Source: Symsagittifera roscoffensis
Lineage: Eukaryota; Xenacoelomorpha; Acoela; Convolutidae
Length of the DNA: 64,000 nucleotides
Direction: 5' to 3'
Assembly (NCBI RefSeq): GCF_963678635.1
Contig: NC_087063.1
Coordinates: 36,554,540 to 36,618,539 of the forward strand
Part shown: one piece after another, positions 59,743 to 64,000 of the stretch
How positions within the stretch are numbered: position 1 is the stretch's first letter
How the letters are laid out: each line of letters starts with the position of its first letter
The notes under the pieces: generated by a model
The model's database searches: none
Told to the model about the DNA's origin: nothing
The model's input: the letters and a program-made list of their open reading frames with translations, nothing else
Translations under genes and position numbers: made by a program

Positions 59743-62067
59743 AAAAATAATAATAGTGGACTTGAAATTGAATTCATGATTGATCCAGGATCAACTTGTA
59801 GTATCATAAACTACCCAACTTATCAAGAATTGGAAAAATTAGGTCAAAAAATGACAATTTACCGATCCAAAATTAAAGCAAAGACTTATAATGGATCTGA
59901 TATACGTATGTTTGGCCATACATCTATCCAATCTTGTTTCGACACTGATGGAAAATATCCATCTAACCACAAAGTGTGGATAACTGAAGAAAAGACTGCT
60001 AACCTATTAGGAGTAGACTTTTGTCATCTCTTCTTAAAAGCTCTCTACTTTGATATCCCCGCAGTTGAGCTCAAATCAAAAGAAGGTGTAATATCATACG
60101 GGTTGATGAACAACGATAAAGAATATCCTAACGTTTCAAAGATTGTCTCAATTAACTTGAAAGAACCTTTGTTCATTCCAGCACGCTCTACATACTTATA
60201 CAAACACTTCGCTGAACCAAATTCATACTTCGAAAAAGGGACTACATTCCTGCCTCATAAAAATACAACTAAAACCGAATTGGTTTTCATTAATACAGTT
60301 TGTACTCAAATTGAGCAAAGCCTACCTATCCTAATTGAAAATCAGAAAGATCATCCTGTCACACTAAACAAGTGTGTACTAGGCTATGCAGTAACTGATA
60401 TTCAAGGATACGAGGATAAAATATTTGCTATCCACGATTGTGATGAGTTCACAACGAGAATTTTAAACGAAAGTTCAGAATTCGATAGCTGTTTCATGCT
60501 GAACACTGTCGTCAATACAACACAGGAAAGCAATACTCAATTATCCGGCCCCTGTCTACAATATGTAGACTTCAAAAAAAGGTCCATATTCGAATCGAAT
60601 ATGCCCATTGCCCATACAATTTCTGCAGATAGAGCAATGAAAAAAGGGTTTGCTGAATCAATTAGCAAAAGGTATCCTGAGCTACGACACTTTTGTAACT
60701 CAATACATGCTAACATTAACGATATTCTCATCTTCACTGATCCAAAATCTGGACAAGTCATATATAACCTGATTACCAAACAGAGGTACTTTCAGAAACC
60801 CACTTACGACGCTATATTCAACACCTTGTCTGAAATGAAAGATCATGCTATAGCAAATAACATTCGATCTATCGCAATGCCCAAAATTGCTTGTGGCTTA
60901 GATAAAATGAATTGGGAAGAAGTTTCCAAAATCATTCTCGATGTATTCCAACATTCTGGAATTACTATATTTGTCTATGTTTCAGGACAAGAAATCAAGG
61001 ACATGCCTGCCCTTGAAGTGTTTGATACAGAAAACGTATCAGAAATATTTGAACAAATTGGTTCAGATATAGTCAAAGTATGCAAAAGTGAAAACGAAAT
61101 AGCAACCGACTTTTCTAATGATGCAAAGAACCTTTGCAGGCCTCCCTTGAAAGAACAATTTAAAAAGTACCGAAACAAAGAACATAATGATCGGCTAATT
61201 GCCTTTCTTGTCAACGAAACGTTTACCCAATACTCCTCAATTGATAAGGACAATAGCAGCACTTTGGAAAAAATCGAAACTACTATTAAATTCTTATCTG
61301 ACTTCGATTTCACACAAAGTGATATATCGGATGATGAATTTGCTGATCTAATTCAAATGCTGATAGAGGATCAAAACGTTTATTCTCATCACAAATATGA
61401 TATTGGAAAAACAAAACATAAATTCCACATACCACTCAAAAAGGACGCAACGTTCAAAAAACAACGACCGAGTAAAATCCCAGTCCATCTAAGAGATAAA
61501 TTGGACAAGTTAATGGATGAACTAATCCAAGCAGGCATAGTCAGAGAACTAAATGAAAAAGATGATATGAACTCATGGTTCGTAAATCCAGTCATCATTC
61601 TTCCAAAAAAAGACTACGTTAAGTTGGTCTTGGATGCTAGGTATCTAAACTCAATCACAGATACTAGCAATTGTAGTTGGCCATTAGAACCACTACAAGT
61701 TCTCATGACCCGAATAAACGGATCATACTTCACAAGTAGTGATCTCTCTTGCGCCTACCATCAAGTACCTCTAACAGATGAGGCTCAGAAATTAACAAGC
61801 TTTATTGTAGGAGGTAGACAATATACCTACCAAGTTGGTTTCTATGGCTTGAAACCACTTCCAAATTTCTTCAGTAAACTAATGAGATATGCCTTCGGAC
61901 CTCTCATTAAAGAAAAAAAAGCAATTACTTACATAGACGACACTCTGTTACAGAGTCAAAGTAAAAATGAAATGTTTGACACAATTCGAGAATATCATTC
62001 TCTTTTACGGAAGGCTAACTTAAAAGCTGCCCCTGATAAAACCTTTTTTTTTCCTAAGAAAAGTTAA
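59660..62067 (+). CDS. pol: Pol polyprotein, N-terminal part: protease, macro domain, reverse transcriptase
   Basis: Open in the -1 frame from the slippery site; first ATG at 59776. The protease active site reads FMIDPGSTCSII (59773 on), with Pro where most retroelement proteases have Thr or Ser (DTG/DSG). A beta-rich linker follows (about 60120-60500), then the macro domain (60547-61005). The reverse transcriptase starts near 61430 and has LVLDARYLN, SSDLSCAYHQVPL (motif A Asp), FYGLKPLPNFFSKL (motif B) and YIDD at 61930-61941. The frame stops at 62067 because of a T9 run at 62044-62052; the protein continues in the next frame. Protease processes the polyprotein; reverse transcriptase copies the RNA. 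Confidence 0.9.
60547..61005 (+). other. Macro domain (TARG1/OARD1-like) inside Pol
   Basis: Counting from the ATG at 59776, residues about 258-410. Key segments: MPIAHTISADRAMKKGFAES (from 276), YNLITKQRYFQKPTYDAIFN (Lys at 335) and IAMPKIACGLDKMNWEEVSK (Asp at 376), ending ITIFVYVSG. Human TARG1 (OARD1) has matching text around its catalytic K84 (LITK) and D125 (CGLD); the Lys-Asp distance is 41 residues in both. The Gly-Asp of the first loop (GDLF in TARG1) is not kept (RSIF here). Known TARG1 enzymes remove ADP-ribose from proteins and nucleic acids. The role in the element is not known; a free OARD1-like ancestor captured by the element is the likely origin. Confidence 0.88.
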
Positions 62068-64000
62068 ATTTTTAGGCCATGTTGTCTCTAAAGATGGTCT
62101 TTCCCCAATCGCTTCACGAATTGATGACATAAAAAGATTGAAATCCCCTGAATCAAAAACAGAAGTCCTAGGAGTATTAGGTGTCATGGGATTCTATAGC
62201 ACATACATCATCAATTTTCATGTGGACGCAAAATGTCTATATGAACTAGCAAACAGTAGTGATAAGTTTCAATGGCTACCATGCCATGAAGAAGTTTTTC
62301 AAAAACTGAAAGACAAATTCTGTCATGATATTTCAAATGCCATACCTGATGTAAACTACCCATTCCACATTCACGCCGACTCCTCAAATGTAGGAACCGG
62401 ATGTATACTCATCCAAGACTTCCCTGAAGGGAAAAGAATTGTTTCTGCCAATTCTAGAGTCTTTGATAAAGCTGAGCAGAAAATGTCTACTCAACATCGT
62501 GAATTATGTGGAATAATATCTGCTTTGCAAACCTATGAATTCTACATTATAGGTTCACCCTTTCCTCTATACCTATATTGTGATCACAGACCTATTCTCT
62601 TCTTATGGTCCAGAAAAGGACAACTTTCTCATAGATTTTTCAAATATCAAGTCGTATTGACAAAATTCAACAATTTGAAAATAATCTATACTCCAGGTTC
62701 AAACCTAGCCTTTCCTGACTTATTGAGCCGAAATGTGCCCATCGCTGATATCAAAAGATATCAACTAGAACACAAAACCATTCCAAATGATATAAAGTTC
62801 ATCCTAGACAATGGAGAACAAATATGTTATTCAGTACTCCACAAAGATGATAACATATTTCAAAACGATTGCTATCCAGTCATTGCTCAAGTGCAAGGCG
62901 GGAAAAAGAAATTAATCAACATAAGTGACAGAGGAGACTTCAGCATTGAAGATGCTCCAGAATATTTTGAAGAATCTTGTAGTGCAATTCAAAATATAAC
63001 AGATTTCTTCCGATTTGGCAAACAAATCAATCAAATCAAACGACTATCTATACCAGATATAAACGATCAAAACATTTATGAAGAAATTCCAGATGAAGTA
63101 TCTGCACTTGATGATCCTTTGGAAAATTCAGAATGGCTTGACTTATATGAAGGCAATGTTGAGAACAACCTTCTCAACGATCTGGTTAAAGCAAAAACTG
63201 AGTTTGCTGCCAAAACAAGATCTTTGAAATTAATCGAACCCCTAAGTCTCCAATCTGAAGAGAATAAATCAGATTCTCTTGAACTGATAGCAAAAATGAC
63301 CAACTTTGCTAAAGAAGCAAATTTAGACGTTGAAACAATTATGCAAGAGCAGTGTAACGATACTGTAATCGTAGATATCAAAAATTGCATAAAACAAAAC
63401 GAAAAGCCAGAAAGAAACAAAAAAAATCCTTATCGTGAAGAAAAAGGGTTAAAAGCCTATATCAGGCAGTTTGAATTATTATTCATTGAAGACCAACATG
63501 ATCTTCTATGTATTAATGAATATAATGATGACTATACTAAGAGTCCAAAAATTTGCTTACCCATCTCCCTAGTACTAAATTGCTTTGAATTAGCTCATAA
63601 GCATCCTCTTAGCGGTCACCACGGCGAAACAAAAACTTTGGAAATAATTAAAAGATATTTCTATTGGCCCGGACTCTATAAATGGGTCAACATGCTTCTT
63701 CATGATTGCCTAGAATGTCAGAAAAATAAACCTAAACGAAAAGACCTGAATGAAGCTCCATTACAACAATGGGGACAATTAGAAACAATCCCAATGAAAA
63801 CGATTCACATTGATCATAAAGGTCCGCTCAGACCATCAAGTCATGGCAAAAACTTTTGCTTAGTTGTGATAGATGCCTTCTCTAGATATCTTCAAGTATA
63901 TCCATGCACCCATGCAGACTCTAAGGAAACTATTAAGCTCTTAGAGAAATACATCACAACATTTGGTATTCCACAACAAATTATTCATGATAATGGAAGT
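62045..64000 (+). CDS. pol: Pol polyprotein, C-terminal part: RT end, RNase H, integrase (runs off window)
   Basis: Open without a stop from the T9 run to the window edge, in the frame next to the first Pol part. It begins with the RT thumb text VKFLGHVVSKDGLSP and continues with RNase H (FHIHADSSNVGTGCIL near 62365, HRELCGIISALQTYEFYI near 62500, YCDHRPI near 62580). A long spacer of about 230 residues (62740-63430) of unknown role follows. Integrase then shows the H-H-C-C zinc finger (LAHKHPLSGHHG, CLECQKNK, 63590-63730) and the catalytic core with IHIDHKGP (first Asp) and IIHDNGS (second Asp). The third catalytic residue, Glu, lies beyond 64000. Confidence 0.9.

Larger units (their letters stand above)
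57530..64000 (+). mobile_element. Ty3/Gypsy LTR retrotransposon (Metaviridae-type), 3' end beyond window
   Basis: Order LTR-PBS-Gag-PR-macro-RT-RNase H-IN, the Ty3/Gypsy order with integrase last. Gag and Pol frames are long and close to intact, so the insertion is young, apart from two homopolymer shifts. The 3' LTR, any env-like frame and the target duplication are outside the window, so the LTR boundaries cannot be fixed. Its A-rich coding strand differs from the surrounding genes. Confidence 0.93.

Overview
This is a eukaryotic, almost certainly metazoan invertebrate, window: AT-rich, intron-containing, with GT-AG splice sites, decayed LINE fragments, tRNA-derived SINE-like pieces, MITEs, microsatellites and a 200-N scaffold gap. 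There are no operons, Shine-Dalgarno sites or other prokaryotic signals. The sequence alone does not fix the species or phylum.

Layout. 1-16187 is a tandem array of a unit of about 3.0 kb; three units (6971-15939) are nearly identical. 16188-23080 is mostly unique and carries, on the minus strand, four exons that encode an FHA domain and the linker of a Chk2-type checkpoint kinase, then a LINE relic cut by the N gap (23081-23280). 23281-32783 is the same array in the opposite orientation. At 33108-33297, on the plus strand, lies the exon for the first part of the kinase domain of the same protein. The splice phases and the protein alignment run straight from the minus-strand exon 16510-16597 into the plus-strand exon 33108-33297, and the glycine-rich loop is complete only when the two are joined. 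The simplest reading is that the segment left of the gap is placed backwards. Turned round, all exons share one strand and the two arrays become one head-to-tail array inside one intron.

33298-41600 is a non-coding stretch of LINE, SINE and MITE remains. A recognisable three-exon gene of unknown function (single membrane span, Q/N-rich) lies at 41626-46142, with two MITEs and a tRNA-like SINE in its large intron. Its stop codon sits at the start of a 3.02-kb tandem duplication (46133-52196). A 311-bp tandem repeat follows, then AT-rich sequence, a small one-exon membrane-protein gene at 55000-55257 and a 117-bp duplication.

From about 57530 to the window end is a Ty3/Gypsy (Metaviridae-type) LTR retrotransposon on the plus strand: TATA-containing 5' LTR, primer-binding site, Gag with a CCHC knuckle, and Pol with protease, reverse transcriptase, RNase H and integrase. 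Two points stand out. The gag-pol overlap has a textbook -1 frameshift signal (slippery T-TTA-AAC, 7-nt spacer, GC-rich stem). Pol also carries, between protease and reverse transcriptase, a macro domain of the TARG1/OARD1 type with both catalytic residues in place. Two homopolymer frameshifts (A5 in gag, T9 in pol) interrupt this copy, or are sequencing errors.
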